A stretch of DNA of 64,000 bases from CAZIOH01 sp964540815 (GTDB lineage: Bacteria > Myxococcota_A > Polyangia > Fen-1088). A program made the position numbers and the translations under genes. The notes below the pieces were generated by a model that saw only the letters and a program-made list of their open reading frames with translations, had not been told where the DNA came from and made no database searches. The stretch spans positions 1 to 64,000 of the forward strand of contig CAZIOH010000002.1 in NCBI GenBank assembly GCA_964540815.1. The letters are read 5' to 3'. This document shows, one piece after another, positions 43,659 to 51,739 of this stretch (positions within the stretch are counted from its first letter, which is position 1; each line of letters opens with the position of its first letter).

Positions 43659-45089
43659 ATGCCCACCCTTCAACGTCAGTCCCTGCTCGTGTTGTTCCCC
43701 ATGCTCAGCATCAGCGTGCTCGGTCTGGTCGCCTGCAGCCCGTCCTCATCGGACGGTCCCTCCGGCACCGGAGGCACGCAGTCCATCAGCACCTCCAGCG
43801 GAGGTTCCACCATCCCGGTGACCTCCTCCTCCTCGGGAGGCAGCACCCAGCCCACCTCCTCCTCCGGCGGCGCGCCGGTCGAGTCCTCGTCCGGAGGGAG
43901 CACCACGCCACCCGAGACCCCGTCAGGCGGCAGCGGGGCGGTGGTCCCCCCTTCCGGCGGAGGTTCGGGCGTGCCGAGTGGAGGCGCCGGCGCGGGCGGT
44001 CCCGTGGTGGTGGGCCCACCGCCCGCGACGAAGGGCATCCCCGACGGATATCCCATGCCCACAGCGGACAACGTCGCCAAGTGCACCAAGGTGGGCCTGA
44101 CCGCAGGGCTGTGCCCGGGCGGAGGTCCCGGTCCGGTGTGCATGCAGTGCCTCTTCGGTGGGAGCACCTACGAGACGACCGAGTCGCCCCCTCCCTCGGC
44201 GCTGGCCACCATGGAGGCCGGCAACTACCTGGTGACCGTCCGGATCGGCGGACCGATGGCGGGCGACACCTATATCGGCACGGAATCGAGCCGCGGGCTG
44301 CTCCAGACCGTGACCACCACGGCCGGTCAGACCATCGACTATGCGTTCGTGGTCAACGTGCGCGACATGGAGGGTCAGCCCAACCACCGAGGAGGACCGG
44401 CCGGATATCCCGGGCTCGACATCTTCTTCTCCGGCACCAATCCTCAGGTGACCGGGATCGGATACGCGCTGGCCACCGCCACGACCAAGCCGGTCATGGT
44501 CTACATGGCGAGCGACTCCACCGGGTGTGATCAGACCGGGAACATCTTCGGGGGCTGGGGTCAGATGCTGCCCGAATTCTTCGCGCCCCCGGTCGGGATC
44601 GCGAACTACGCCAACAGCGGCGCGAGCTCGAACTTCGGCTACTGGAACAACATCAAGGCCAAGTGGAGCCCGGGCGACTGGGTGATCATCCAGTTCGGTC
44701 ACAACGACAAGGGGACGCCGGACGCCACGGTTCAGGCCAACCTCGAGAAGATGGTGGCCGATGCGCAGGCCGCCCAGGTGAAGGCCCTGCTGGTGTCACC
44801 GCCCGCCCGGGTGCAGTTCCAGGGGAACATGGACGGCAGCCAGGCCAGCCTGCACGCCGTCTCTGCCCAGGGTGCCGCCAAGGCAAAGGGCGTCGACTAC
44901 ATCGACCTCACGTCCCTCTCCACCGCCTGGTACAACATGCTCGGCTCCCAGGCCGCCGCGTTGAAGTTCCACGCCAACGGGAGCGACGCCACCCACACCA
45001 ACCTCGCCGGGGCGGAGAAGCTCGCCAGCTTGGTGGCGCAGGCCATCAAGGACCAGAACGTCGCCCTCGCCCCCTACCTGCGCCAGTAG
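43659..45089 (+). CDS. SGNH hydrolase lipoprotein, rhamnogalacturonan acetylesterase-like
   Basis: 476 residues. Lipobox GLVAC (Cys26), then a Ser/Gly/Thr/Pro linker (27-130). Next a beta-sandwich of about 130 residues (GNYLVTVRIGG, IDYAFVVNVRDMEGQ) that often precedes CE12 enzymes. SGNH blocks: nucleophile Ser287 in ASDSTGCD, the oxyanion Gly/Asn in NSGASS and FGHND, and the Asp443-x-x-His446 pair in DATHTNLAG. CE12 enzymes remove acetyl groups from pectin rhamnogalacturonan I. It is followed after 123 bp by a paralog of the same length and layout. Confidence 0.85.
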   Translation: MPTLQRQSLLVLFPMLSISVLGLVACSPSSSDGPSGTGGTQSISTSSGGSTIPVTSSSSGGSTQPTSSSGGAPVESSSGGSTTPPETPSGGSGAVVPPSGGGSGVPSGGAGAGGPVVVGPPPATKGIPDGYPMPTADNVAKCTKVGLTAGLCPGGGPGPVCMQCLFGGSTYETTESPPPSALATMEAGNYLVTVRIGGPMAGDTYIGTESSRGLLQTVTTTAGQTIDYAFVVNVRDMEGQPNHRGGPAGYPGLDIFFSGTNPQVTGIGYALATATTKPVMVYMASDSTGCDQTGNIFGGWGQMLPEFFAPPVGIANYANSGASSNFGYWNNIKAKWSPGDWVIIQFGHNDKGTPDATVQANLEKMVADAQAAQVKALLVSPPARVQFQGNMDGSQASLHAVSAQGAAKAKGVDYIDLTSLSTAWYNMLGSQAAALKFHANGSDATHTNLAGAEKLASLVAQAIKDQNVALAPYLRQ

Positions 45090-45212
45090 GCTCGGCGGGG
45101 CCGCGGCCCCCAACGGCGGCCGCGCCTGTCTCCCTGCTCCGTGGACTTGGCCGAGGTGCGGTGCGATGCTGCCCGGGATTCACAGGCGCGTTCTCCACAC
45201 CCTGGAAGGTCG

Positions 45213-46643
45213 ATGCACATGACATGTACTCGGCAGCACGCGTTGGCCTTGACCGTCGTCCTCTCGCTCGGTGTCGGCTGTGGCTCGTCGGGTGGAAGCG
45301 GCAAGGCGAGCTCCGGAGCGCAGGGAGGCGGGAGCAGTCAGCTGCCCGGCGGCTCGGGCGGAGCCGAACCTGGTTCGGGAGGCTCGGGCGCGGTGGCCTC
45401 GGGCGGGGCTGCCGTCTCGTCCACCGGTGGAACGCTCGGGTCGGGCGGGGCACCGGGGTCGGGCGGCGCCGTCCCTGAGCCCGGCACCGGGGGCCACGGT
45501 CCGGCGGTGGGCTCTGGCGGGAGCCCGCCAGGCGGCGGCGCTGGTGGGGCCGGCGCGACCTCGTCCGCCAGCGGCGGCGCGGCGCCCCCGCCGATGCCCG
45601 GGGTCTGTCCGACCGCTGCAGAGGGGCCCACCCCGGACGCGGCCACCCGCGCCAAGTGCACGAGCGATGCGACCGGGATCTCCTGCCACTTCGGCGGAGC
45701 CCCCGGGAACTACGACGTCTCGTTCTATCTGGGGGGCGCGGCCGCCGGGAAGACCGAGGTGCAGGCCGAGCACCTGCGCGAGATGCTGGCCTCCGTCGAC
45801 ACCACCGCGGGGCAGAAGGTCCGATACTCCATGTCGATCAACGTTCGCACACCAGAGGGCCAACCCGACTGGATGGGCGCATCGAACGGGATCGATGGCC
45901 TCGACGTCTACTTCAAGGGGACCTCTCCCGTGGTCGACTCCATCGCCTACGCCCCCGCCGCCGCCAGCGACGTCGTCATGTACATCATCACCGACTCGAC
46001 CGGGTGCGATCAGGAGGGCCCCGATCTCGCCGGATGGGGGCAGTGGCTGCCGCAGTTCTTCGGCTCCGGGATCTCCGTGGCGAACTACGGGAACTCGGGC
46101 GCCCTGTCGGAGTGCTCACCCGCCACCACCCCGTGTCGGACCGACGCGCCCTATTACAGCTTCTACGACAACCCGAAGATGTGGCCGGTGGTGAAGCCGC
46201 TCCTCAAGCCCGGTGACGTGGTCCTCATCGAGTTCGCCCACAACGACAAGAACACCCCGCAGGCGGCCTACGAGGCCAACATCAACACGTACATCAAGGA
46301 GACCAAGGCGGCCGGGGCCATCCCGGTGCTCGCCACCCCGATCCCGCGCAACAACTGGACCAACGCCACGACCATGTCTCCCACCCAGCTCATCAACGAC
46401 CCCGGCGTCAACCTGCCGGCGACCATCCGGAACATCGGAATGACCAACAACATTCCGGTCATCGATCTGACCGCCAAGTGCCTGGCCGCCTTCAGCGCCA
46501 AGGGCGAATCCGCGGTGGGCGCGTACTATTCGGGTGGAAACACTCACCTCAGCCCGGCGGGCGCCAACGTGGTGGCGGGTATCGCGCGCGACGAGATCAA
46601 GCGGCTGAACATCTACCCGCTCTCGTGCTTCCTGCGTCCCTGA
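45213..46643 (+). CDS. SGNH hydrolase lipoprotein, second CE12-like paralog
   Basis: 476 residues; GGAAGG ribosome site. Lipobox GVGC (Cys23), then a Gly/Ser/Ala/Pro linker (24-128). Same layout as the previous gene: beta-sandwich (NYDVSFYLGG, YSMSINVRTPEGQPD), nucleophile Ser262 in ITDSTGCDQ, GNSGALS, FAHND, and His445 in NTHLSPAGA. The residue three before that His, normally the catalytic Asp, is Gly442. So the Ser-His part of the triad is kept but the Asp is not where expected. A tandem-duplication origin is likely, followed by clear divergence. Confidence 0.82.
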   Translation: MHMTCTRQHALALTVVLSLGVGCGSSGGSGKASSGAQGGGSSQLPGGSGGAEPGSGGSGAVASGGAAVSSTGGTLGSGGAPGSGGAVPEPGTGGHGPAVGSGGSPPGGGAGGAGATSSASGGAAPPPMPGVCPTAAEGPTPDAATRAKCTSDATGISCHFGGAPGNYDVSFYLGGAAAGKTEVQAEHLREMLASVDTTAGQKVRYSMSINVRTPEGQPDWMGASNGIDGLDVYFKGTSPVVDSIAYAPAAASDVVMYIITDSTGCDQEGPDLAGWGQWLPQFFGSGISVANYGNSGALSECSPATTPCRTDAPYYSFYDNPKMWPVVKPLLKPGDVVLIEFAHNDKNTPQAAYEANINTYIKETKAAGAIPVLATPIPRNNWTNATTMSPTQLINDPGVNLPATIRNIGMTNNIPVIDLTAKCLAAFSAKGESAVGAYYSGGNTHLSPAGANVVAGIARDEIKRLNIYPLSCFLRP

Positions 46644-46662
46644 GCACCCGGATCGGGAGTGA

Positions 46663-46682
46663 AGGGGAGGGCCCCTCTTTCT
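46663..46682. terminator. Weak hairpin between convergent genes
   Basis: AGGGG (46663-46667) pairs with CCCCT (46672-46676), followed by CTTTCTT. Short, but correctly placed to end the second CE12-like gene. Confidence 0.3.
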
Positions 46683-48077
46683 TCAGGGCCGTTTCGGGCG
46701 CCTGCTTCTTGGACGGGCCCCGAGCATCAGGCCCGCCGCCAAGAGACCCAACCAGCTGGTGGCAGGAGAGCCGAGCTCGTGCGCGGCCACCGAACAGCCG
46801 CCCGCGCCCGGAGCCGCCGCCGGTCTCGCCCCGCCTCCCGGAGCGCCCACGCCAGGGCCGTCCGGGCTGACGACGCCACCGTTGCTGCCGCTGCTGCCTG
46901 CGCCAACGACGCTCATCCCTCCCGGAGCGACGCACACGCCCTCGACGCAGGTGAGTCCGGAGGCCCCGCAAAGTTGCTCGTCGGTCCCGTTGTCGATCAC
47001 ACCGTCGCAGTCGTCGTCGAAGAGGTTGCACGTCTCGACCATCGGTGGCCCCGGCATACAGATCGACGTGCACCCCTGGGCGTAACGCCGGCACCAGCCG
47101 AGCCCACAGGTCATGCGAACGCCCTCGTCGGTCTGTCCGTTGCAGTTGTCGTCTTTTCCGTTGCACACCTCCACGGCGCCGGGATAGACCGTGGGATCGT
47201 TGTCGTTGCAGTCCCCGCTGCAGCTCCCGAACCCCGGGGTCGGCTTGCAGTCCATCTTGGTCGCTCCACCGAGGACGCCGTAGCCATCGCCGTCCTTGTC
47301 CTCGCAGTACAGGGAGTAGACGACCCCATCGTCGATCTGTCCGTTGCAGTCGTTGTCCTTTCCATCGCAGAGCTCGGGCGCCCCGGGGTGGACGTCCGCG
47401 ACGAAATCGTTGCAGTCGCCCGAGACGGTGGCGTACCCGAGGACCGGCACGCAGTCCTTGCGCACGGGATATCCGGGATCGGTGGTGCCGTAACCGTCGC
47501 CGTCCTGATCGATGTAATAGCTCATGCCCGCGCACCCGCTGACGAAGGCCAGCTCTGCCGATCCGGCGCCGTCGCCGGTCGATCGGCCATCGTCGTTGCA
47601 CGCGAGCGCGAACACCGCGAACTCCACGCCGGTGGCCTGGCTGGCGGTCCATTCGGCCGTGAAGGTGATGGGACCTGCGCCCGCCGCGGTTCGAGGCATG
47701 GTGTGACCCACACCGCCCGGCAGCACCGCGGTCCCGGCGTCGGTGGCGCGGAACGTCCCGTTGTTGGGCCCGTCCGTCGTCAGGTAGAACCCGGCGCAGC
47801 TGCCGTTGGCTGGAGAGATCGATACGGTCACGGTGACCGGTTGCCCCACCGGCGGGTTCGGGGGGGTGGCCGTCAACATGACCGTGGGGGCCTGGCCTCC
47901 GCTGTGGCAGCCCCCGCACCCCGCCGCGGCAATTCCGTTCTTCTTCCCCCACGCCGCTCCAGGCACGAAGACTCCCAGGATCCACGCCAGGATCCAGACA
48001 CCGCCAGCCTGCAGCGCGGCGTGCGCGACCGCAGATCTCCGGGCCGGCGGTCGCATGGTTCCAAAGCTCGGCTTCAC
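46683..48077 (-). CDS. Haem-motif/MopE-repeat surface protein with MYXO-CTERM-like tail
   Basis: 464 residues (a start at 48056 is possible). Signal peptide (about 15-44), then AAGCGGCHSGG (Cys54, Cys57, His58), a haem-type motif at the start of a choice-of-anchor/Reelin-like beta domain (about 60-175). Next come four MopE-type Cys/Asp units (YIDQDGDGYG, CNGKDDNCNGQTDEG and so on; about 185-375), which resemble calcium-binding loops and in methanotrophs bind copper. The end has GGCS, a hydrophobic helix and an Arg/Lys cluster (RPRSRRPKRP), like the MYXO-CTERM sorting signal. Expected to be displayed on the cell surface. Confidence 0.85.
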   Translation of the reverse strand: MKPSFGTMRPPARRSAVAHAALQAGGVWILAWILGVFVPGAAWGKKNGIAAAGCGGCHSGGQAPTVMLTATPPNPPVGQPVTVTVSISPANGSCAGFYLTTDGPNNGTFRATDAGTAVLPGGVGHTMPRTAAGAGPITFTAEWTASQATGVEFAVFALACNDDGRSTGDGAGSAELAFVSGCAGMSYYIDQDGDGYGTTDPGYPVRKDCVPVLGYATVSGDCNDFVADVHPGAPELCDGKDNDCNGQIDDGVVYSLYCEDKDGDGYGVLGGATKMDCKPTPGFGSCSGDCNDNDPTVYPGAVEVCNGKDDNCNGQTDEGVRMTCGLGWCRRYAQGCTSICMPGPPMVETCNLFDDDCDGVIDNGTDEQLCGASGLTCVEGVCVAPGGMSVVGAGSSGSNGGVVSPDGPGVGAPGGGARPAAAPGAGGCSVAAHELGSPATSWLGLLAAGLMLGARPRSRRPKRP

Positions 48078-48215
48078 CAGATCAGCCCGCTAGGTTAGCG
48101 GATCTCGCCGGCCCGGGACCCTGTCGAAGGTGGCGCGCTTCGCCGAGTCGACACCGCCGCCCCAGCCGTTGCCCCATCCCAAATCCCGTTGCCTCGACCT
48201 TGCCGCCCGCGGCAT

Positions 48216-49472
48216 TCAGGGCGCGCCGGTCGGATCGGCGGTGAGCTTGAGCATGATCACCCCGTGCGGGCTCACCCTCGCCTGGTAGCGCCCGCGGAAG
48301 GTCCCGACATCGATCCCCTTCCAGAGATCGCGCACGGTGGCCCGGCCTCCCTGGTGAAGGCCGATGTCCTCCCACTCGACGGTGATCGGGCTCTCCTCGG
48401 TGCCTCGGTTGAAGAGGATCACGGCCCGCGTCCCGTCCGCGAGCGGCTTCATCCACACCTCGTGCGGGCCGTTGTCGCGCACCTTGCGGCCCTGGATGCC
48501 GAGCGGATCCTGATCGACCGCGATCACCTCCCGGTTGGTGAGGATCGCGCGAATGTCGGCGCTCATGGTCTGCAGATCGTTGCCGGCCATCAGGGGGGCC
48601 GCGAACAGCGCCCAGAAGCTGAAGTGCGCCCGGTTCTCCACCAGCGTGAGGCCGTGGTTGCCGACCTCGAGCATGTCCGGATCGTTCCAGTGGCCTGGCC
48701 CCGAGAAGGGATACAGCTCCGCCATGAGATCGATGATGTGAACCACGCCCATGCCTCCCCAGCTGGTCCCGCAATCCCAGCAATCCTGGATGTCGCCGGT
48801 GGCCCGCCACAGCTGCCCGACCCCGGCGGCCCAGAGCCAGGGCTTGGTGCTGCCCCACTCGCAGATCGACAGGATCATTGGTCGTCCGGTGGCCCGCAGG
48901 GCACGGCTCATGGTCCCGTAGGCCTCGCGCGTGTCCTGACCCTCGGTGTTGCACCAGTCGTACTTCAGATAATCGACCCCCCACGCCGCGTAGGCTCTGG
49001 CGTCGTCGACCTCGTGATCCTTCGAGCCGGGTCGCTTCGCGCAGGTCAGGGTCCCGGCGTCCGAGTAGATCCCGAGCGCGAGCCCTCGGGCGTGGACCGC
49101 ATCGGCGAGCGCGCGGATCCCGGACGGGAAGCGCGCAGGATCCGCCACGATGGCCCCGGCGGCGTCTCGCTTGCCCTGCCAGCAGTCGTCGATGACGACG
49201 TAGCGGTAGCCGGCGTCCTTCATGCCCGCCTTCACCAGGGCGTCCGCTGCCCCGAGGACGACCCTCTCGCCCACGTTGCAGCCGAAGCGGTTCCAGCTGT
49301 TCCATCCCATGGGCGGGGTGGGGGCCAGCGACGCCGCGAGCCGAGGTGGGGCGGAGGGCGCGGAAGAAGCCGCGGGGGCGGGGCCGGGTGGAGCGGCCGG
49401 CTCGGCGCTCGAGCCCGCGCCGATCACCAGGAGGAAGGAGGAGCCGAGGCCGACGAGGATCGAGACCCGCAC
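48216..49472 (-). CDS. GH27 alpha-galactosidase, secreted
   Basis: 418 residues. Type I signal peptide (to about residue 23) and a short Ala/Pro linker, then the GH27 barrel beginning PPMGWNSWNRFGC. Nucleophile Asp172 (YLKYDWCN) and acid/base Asp227 (RATGDIQDCW); GHWNDPDMLEVGN and VDQDPLGIQG complete the signature, with a C-terminal beta-sandwich. It releases terminal alpha-galactosyl residues from galactomannan, galacto-oligosaccharides or glycolipids. The gene follows the 2OG oxygenase by 18 bp on the same strand. Confidence 0.94.
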   Translation of the reverse strand: MRVSILVGLGSSFLLVIGAGSSAEPAAPPGPAPAASSAPSAPPRLAASLAPTPPMGWNSWNRFGCNVGERVVLGAADALVKAGMKDAGYRYVVIDDCWQGKRDAAGAIVADPARFPSGIRALADAVHARGLALGIYSDAGTLTCAKRPGSKDHEVDDARAYAAWGVDYLKYDWCNTEGQDTREAYGTMSRALRATGRPMILSICEWGSTKPWLWAAGVGQLWRATGDIQDCWDCGTSWGGMGVVHIIDLMAELYPFSGPGHWNDPDMLEVGNHGLTLVENRAHFSFWALFAAPLMAGNDLQTMSADIRAILTNREVIAVDQDPLGIQGRKVRDNGPHEVWMKPLADGTRAVILFNRGTEESPITVEWEDIGLHQGGRATVRDLWKGIDVGTFRGRYQARVSPHGVIMLKLTADPTGAP

Positions 49473-49490
49473 GCGCGCACCAGCACCCGG

Positions 49491-50249
49491 TCAGCGCGTC
49501 GGCTTGCCCGCGGTGCGCTTGAAGAATCCCGTGATGCTGGCCCGCATGTGGGCGCCCGCGACCAGGGTGACCTTGGCGATCTTGTGCGGGAGCCCGCCCC
49601 GGATGACGACCAGTCGATTGGGCTTGGGCATGACGAACGCGCCCGTGCCCGAGGCGAGGAGCGTCTCGCTGGCGCGCTCGTTCTCGAGGTGGGTGTTCAG
49701 CCACGAGGCACCGTCGTCGTTGAGATCGGGGGGCGCCGGGTTGAAGAAGGGCCCGAGCGCGGCGGGGATCGCCATCTGTGCCGGATCGCCGAGGAGCAGC
49801 TCACCGCCCCACTCGACGTTCCAGGCTGGATGGACGTAGTAGACGAAGCTCCCGGCGTTGTTCTCGGCGTCGCGGTGCCAGCTGAGCCCCGCGCCGCTCG
49901 GGTAGAGCGCGGGCGACGCGGAGAAGTCGTTCCAGTCGCTGTCGTACTTCCCGAGCACCGGACGGAATCGCTCCTCCTGGCGGACGATGTTCTCCATCAA
50001 GGCGTCGACCGCCGTCCCCGTCGGGTACTTGGCGTGCCACTTCGCTCGATACCCGATCGTGGGCCCGCGCAGCGCCGCGCCGTCATGCCACGCCCACTGT
50101 CCGGTGGGGCTCGACACGTCGACCCGGGCGAAGTTCTCGACCTGAAAGTACAGCCAGATGTGTCTCTGGATGTCCGGTGGCAAGAAGTCGTCGATCACCA
50201 GAAACGGCAAGACGGACGGCGGAGCGGACGACTGTGCATCGGACGGCAT
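49491..50249 (-). CDS. 2OG-Fe(II) oxygenase (prolyl hydroxylase-like)
   Basis: 252 residues, no export signal. Iron ligands His125, Asp127 (LSWHRDAEN) and His222 (GGLPHKIAKV), 2-oxoglutarate Arg236 (MRASITGFF). The N-terminal FLVIDDFLPPD and SASPALYPSGAG segments are typical of the P4H-like family. Upstream lies a 14-bp perfect palindrome. It seems to be co-transcribed with the secreted alpha-galactosidase; what it hydroxylates is unknown. Confidence 0.87.
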   Translation of the reverse strand: MPSDAQSSAPPSVLPFLVIDDFLPPDIQRHIWLYFQVENFARVDVSSPTGQWAWHDGAALRGPTIGYRAKWHAKYPTGTAVDALMENIVRQEERFRPVLGKYDSDWNDFSASPALYPSGAGLSWHRDAENNAGSFVYYVHPAWNVEWGGELLLGDPAQMAIPAALGPFFNPAPPDLNDDGASWLNTHLENERASETLLASGTGAFVMPKPNRLVVIRGGLPHKIAKVTLVAGAHMRASITGFFKRTAGKPTR

Positions 50250-50266
50250 GACCAGTCGAGCTTACC

Positions 50267-50280
50267 TGTCCCCGGGGACA
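50267..50280. promoter_or_regulatory. Perfect 14-bp palindrome (candidate operator)
   Basis: TGTCCCCGGGGACA, 18 bp upstream of the start of the oxygenase-alpha-galactosidase pair. The position suits a repressor site; no regulator gene is adjacent. Confidence 0.45.
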
Positions 50281-50338
50281 CGACGCCAGCCGAACGCGCG
50301 GAGCAAGGACCGCGCGCTCGGTCGAGGGCGGGGTGGTC

Positions 50339-51739
50339 TCAGGCGAGGAGGTCGGGGATGTTGCCGGGATACCCGGTCCCGAAGGTGGTCGCCGAGGCCG
50401 TGACCCCGAGCGCCCCAGCCAGGGTCGCGAGCAACGTGTTGTGGGCTATGCCGGAGTCCTGCTTCCAGTAGGTGCCCGTCTTTCCAGCCCAGGCCCCGAG
50501 CCTGACCACCTTGCCGGTCTTGAGGGCGCCTCCGGCGCTGCCGACCAGCACGAAGGGCAACCGACCCACGTAGTGCTCCGCGCCCTCGTCCATGTCGTTG
50601 GCCATGCCGATCACGCTGTGATCGAGCACGGTGCCCCCGGACTCCATCGTGCCGTCGAGCGCCTGCGCCAGGTAGGCCACCTGGGAGTAGTAGTAGGCGT
50701 CGATCTTGCTCTTGTTGGCGTAGCCGCCCGCGCCCTGATGGGCGAGGCCGTGGTAGTCACCGATGCCGAGGGCCGGCCACGACCCTGGGCCGCTTCCTCC
50801 GTCGGCGCCCCAGACCAGCGACACCGCACGCGTCAGATCGCAGCGCAGCGCGATCGCGGTGAGATCCAGGAACGACTTCATCTTGGTCTCGAAGACCGTG
50901 CTGGAGGTGGGAGAGGTCGCCTTGCAGGCGGCGCCCGTGGCGACACCCGGGGCGCTCCCCGTCCCGGCGCTGGCCGAGGCGGTCAGTTGCAGCTCGAGCT
51001 GCCGGACCGAATCCAGGTGGGCGTTGACCTTGGCCTGGTCGACGGTACCGAGGCGGGCCGTGAAGGTCTGGAGATCGTCCTTGACGAAGTCGAGGACGCT
51101 CTTGCGCCGCAGCTGCGGGTTCGTCGCGGCCGCGGCCGGCGTGTTCGGCATGGCCGGAGCCGCCGCAGCCCCGAGGCCGGTGAAGGACTGGGAGAAGAGC
51201 CGCGTGGGATCGGTGTTGGCGGTGTTCGCGACCCCACCGGTCCGGAAGCTGGTCCCCTTGCCACCGACCATCGAGATGGCGAGCAGCGGGATCGGGAGGT
51301 TGGTGGTGGTGGCGACGTAGTCCGAATACACCTGATCGAGGGACGGCCCGCTGGCGGTGCAGCTCTGACCGCCGGTGTTCTTGTAGGTCCCCGTCCACAG
51401 CACCGGGAACGTGAAGTGGCCGTCGTACTTGTGCCCCAGGTCGAGCATGATCTTGCAGTCGACCGCGGCGATGACCGACACCTTGGCGGCGAGCGAGGCG
51501 AGCGGGGCGAGCACGGTGCTCGAGGTCGGATCGGTGTCGGTGGTGGGCCAGAAGTTCGTGGACGGCATCCCGTTGGTCCAGGTGATGGTGACCACCCGCT
51601 TCACGAACCCGGCGGCGTTGGCTCCGAGGGCAGGTTCCGCGTCGATGAGCGGCAGGAACGCCCCGCCCACGCCCATGCCCTTGAGCAACGCACGCCGGGA
51701 GAACCGCAGCTGCGTCTTCGAAGTCCGAATCCCGATCAT
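50339..51739 (-). CDS. DUF1552 family protein, Tat-exported
   Basis: 466 residues. Twin-arginine-type signal SRRALLKGMGVGGAFLPL. The rest matches DUF1552 (PF07586): VVTITWTNGMPSTNFWP, then LGHKYDGHFTFPVLWTG and VFETKMKSFLDLTAIALRCDLTRAVSL, and a late DYHGLAHQG. DUF1552 proteins are nearly always encoded beside DUF1592 proteins, as here, with a 4-bp overlap (ATGA). They resemble the DUF1501/sulfatase-like fold, but no activity has been established that I know of. Confidence 0.92.
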   Translation of the reverse strand: MIGIRTSKTQLRFSRRALLKGMGVGGAFLPLIDAEPALGANAAGFVKRVVTITWTNGMPSTNFWPTTDTDPTSSTVLAPLASLAAKVSVIAAVDCKIMLDLGHKYDGHFTFPVLWTGTYKNTGGQSCTASGPSLDQVYSDYVATTTNLPIPLLAISMVGGKGTSFRTGGVANTANTDPTRLFSQSFTGLGAAAAPAMPNTPAAAATNPQLRRKSVLDFVKDDLQTFTARLGTVDQAKVNAHLDSVRQLELQLTASASAGTGSAPGVATGAACKATSPTSSTVFETKMKSFLDLTAIALRCDLTRAVSLVWGADGGSGPGSWPALGIGDYHGLAHQGAGGYANKSKIDAYYYSQVAYLAQALDGTMESGGTVLDHSVIGMANDMDEGAEHYVGRLPFVLVGSAGGALKTGKVVRLGAWAGKTGTYWKQDSGIAHNTLLATLAGALGVTASATTFGTGYPGNIPDLLA

